Program-made: the position numbers and the translations under genes | Notes under the pieces: model-generated | Database searches by the model: none | What the model saw: the letters and a program-made list of their open reading frames with translations, nothing else | What the model was told of the DNA's origin: nothing | NCBI GenBank assembly: GCA_021151835.1 | Contig: JAGKWO010000037.1 | Span: forward strand, 1 to 43,394 | Direction: 5' to 3' | Length of the DNA stretch: 43,394 bases | DNA from: Gammaproteobacteria bacterium | GTDB lineage: Bacteria; Pseudomonadota; Gammaproteobacteria; Pseudomonadales; Cellvibrionaceae | Part shown: one piece after another, positions 42,405-43,394 of the stretch | Layout: the number at the start of each line of letters is the position of its first letter | How positions within the stretch are numbered: the stretch's first letter is position 1

Positions 42405-43379
42405 ATGGCTGAACAGACTTTTCTGGATGAATGGAGCCAGCAATGTAAAGCGTTTTTCGCTGATGCGGCGGCGGGTGTCCACCCTATACATCCCTGCATT
42501 ATTAATGGCCGTATCCATTATGTTCACGCACCGCAATTAGCGGCGCAGGACCCGCAATACTATGCATGCCTAAGCCAATTTGCGGAGCGTCATGGTATCG
42601 GGTTGAAGCCGGACCAGCGTAAACCCGGCAATAACCAACAGGCCGGCCGGCGGAAAAAATTTGTGCCGGTTATCTTTCTTGCGATGGGCTTTTTTAGCGC
42701 GGGTTTGCAAGCGGAGCAGGTGGATCAACAGTTAGGGTTAATGGCGATCAATACATCGGCTATTGAATATTCCGAACCGGTTTCAGCACCTGTTGGCGGG
42801 TTGATCGGTAAATTGGAACAAAGTGTTGTTAGCCAGGCATTGAGGCAGATTTTGTTGGCCCATCTTGACCAGGATGCCAACCAACCGCCAACGATGCACC
42901 AGGATATAGAAGAGTTATCTATTTATTACGCCCAATACCCGGCCGCCGTTCAATTATTACAATCGATTGCCGCTGCTGAGTGGACCTTGCGTTACGCACC
43001 TCATACATTCCAAACAAATATTAGTGGCTCACGTCTGGAGATTGAGCGGATCGACGTGTTTTTTGATCCCCGGTCAGGTGCGCGGCTCAAGTTTTATGAT
43101 AAATGCAAAACCCAAAAACCGTTTTGTGTTGCCTCTCCTGCAGATGCCTTGTTGCATGAACTCTTGCATGTCCAGACTGTAACCCAGGACACCAGTAATT
43201 TTATCCGGCAGGGTGGATTGGACCCGATGAGTTACCCCGCCGAACATGAACGCCTTACTATCCAGAAAGAAAACCAGCTTTACGCGGCGATGAGTGCAAT
43301 CGATGGTAACGCCCGGCCAATCCGCAATGAACATAATGGCCGGCATGTATTGGTATCGTGCGCGACCTGCCTGGAATAA
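42405..43379 (+). CDS. Membrane-anchored HELLH metallopeptidase-like protein
   Basis: A 324-residue protein from ATG 42405, chosen for GAGG seven bases upstream; longer TTG and ATG starts exist. Residues 1-85 form a short cytosolic domain (IINGRIHYVHAPQL is notable). A basic stretch RRKK and a single hydrophobic segment (residues 86-103) follow, with AE-type cleavage possible after it. The periplasmic part carries ALLHELLHVQTV, a zincin HExxH motif (His251, Glu252, His255). Later AEHERLTIQKENQ contains acidic residues (Glu280 or Glu282) that could be the third zinc ligand, as in gluzincins. Family not recognised. Divergent from the ParB-like gene across the operators, so it may be regulated with plasmid functions. 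Possible role in conjugation, surface processing or target cleavage is inference. Confidence 0.65.
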   Translation: MAEQTFLDEWSQQCKAFFADAAAGVHPIHPCIINGRIHYVHAPQLAAQDPQYYACLSQFAERHGIGLKPDQRKPGNNQQAGRRKKFVPVIFLAMGFFSAGLQAEQVDQQLGLMAINTSAIEYSEPVSAPVGGLIGKLEQSVVSQALRQILLAHLDQDANQPPTMHQDIEELSIYYAQYPAAVQLLQSIAAAEWTLRYAPHTFQTNISGSRLEIERIDVFFDPRSGARLKFYDKCKTQKPFCVASPADALLHELLHVQTVTQDTSNFIRQGGLDPMSYPAEHERLTIQKENQLYAAMSAIDGNARPIRNEHNGRHVLVSCATCLE

Positions 43380-43394
43380 ATCCGGCCAAAAAAA
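43380..43394. other. Right-hand edge of the window
   Basis: Fifteen bases after the peptidase stop, ending in an A-run. Joining this edge to position 1 would give the DUF411 gene an unnatural continuation, so the window is not a whole circular plasmid cut at a random point. Confidence 0.4.

Noticed and set aside
1..43394. Whole plasmid closed at the window ends
   Set aside because: Joining the ends gives the DUF411 gene an implausible continuation.

Overview
The window looks like the backbone and cargo of a gammaproteobacterial plasmid. The codon style, the CGGGS-type lipoproteins and the mix of families suggest a Cellvibrio-like member of the Pseudomonadales/Cellvibrionales, but that host assignment is inference. 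No rRNA, tRNA, CRISPR array or ordinary insertion sequence was recognised. The first gene is cut by the left edge, so the window is a slice of a larger replicon.

Layout. (1) 1-965, minus strand: a metal-response pair, a Met/His/Cys-rich secreted protein followed by a DUF411 protein cut by the edge. (2) 1446-3860: a large lipoprotein of unknown function. (3) 4388-7686: a compact module with a small XRE repressor, divergent from an SF2 DEAD/DEAH helicase and a tyrosine recombinase; two 21-bp palindromes sit in the gap between the divergent genes. (4) 8058-17736, minus strand: a T6SS export cassette in the order hcp, vgrG, DUF3540, DUF2169, DUF4150 PAAR-like, TIGR02270, ketosynthase-like protein, DUF2235 (Tle1-type) lipase effector and DUF2931 lipoprotein (probable immunity). 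A decayed fragment of a second DUF2931 gene lies just beyond the end. No T6SS sheath, baseplate or membrane-complex genes are present, so the cassette probably relies on a machine encoded elsewhere. (5) 17936-33438, minus strand: a two-partner secretion locus, a 4511-residue exoprotein followed by its ShlB/FhaC-type transporter. The middle of the exoprotein is built from roughly 104-residue repeats carrying GGxGxD, RTX-like turns. (6) 34064-34936: small unrecognised genes, one probably broken by a frameshift. (7) 34984-37227: a lipoprotein with three near-identical 97-residue modules, an Ig-like module and a propeller-like C-terminal half. (8) 37228-38215: a replication origin with eight 16-bp iterons, five of them at 22-23 bp spacing, a DnaA box, an AT-rich stretch and strong hairpins. 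(9) 38216-41524, minus strand: parA, parB, a tandem ribbon-helix-helix protein and a RepA-type initiator in one overlapping operon, punctuated by three copies of a GTCTCCC-N-GGGAGAC palindrome. (10) 41644-43379: a ParB-like protein lacking the CTPase domain, with its own palindromic operators, divergent from a membrane-anchored HELLH metallopeptidase-like protein.

How the parts fit. Regions 8-10 maintain the plasmid. Regions 4 and 5 are contact-dependent or surface-interaction cargo: a lipase toxin/immunity pair with loading adaptors, and a giant surface adhesin. Region 3 is the least familiar part: a repressed helicase plus recombinase module that could be a mobile element or a replicon-dimer/defence function. 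The most promising points for follow-up are region 3, the RTX-like repeats in a two-partner exoprotein, the apparently catalytically dead ketosynthase in the T6SS cassette, and the two layers of palindromes around the partition genes.
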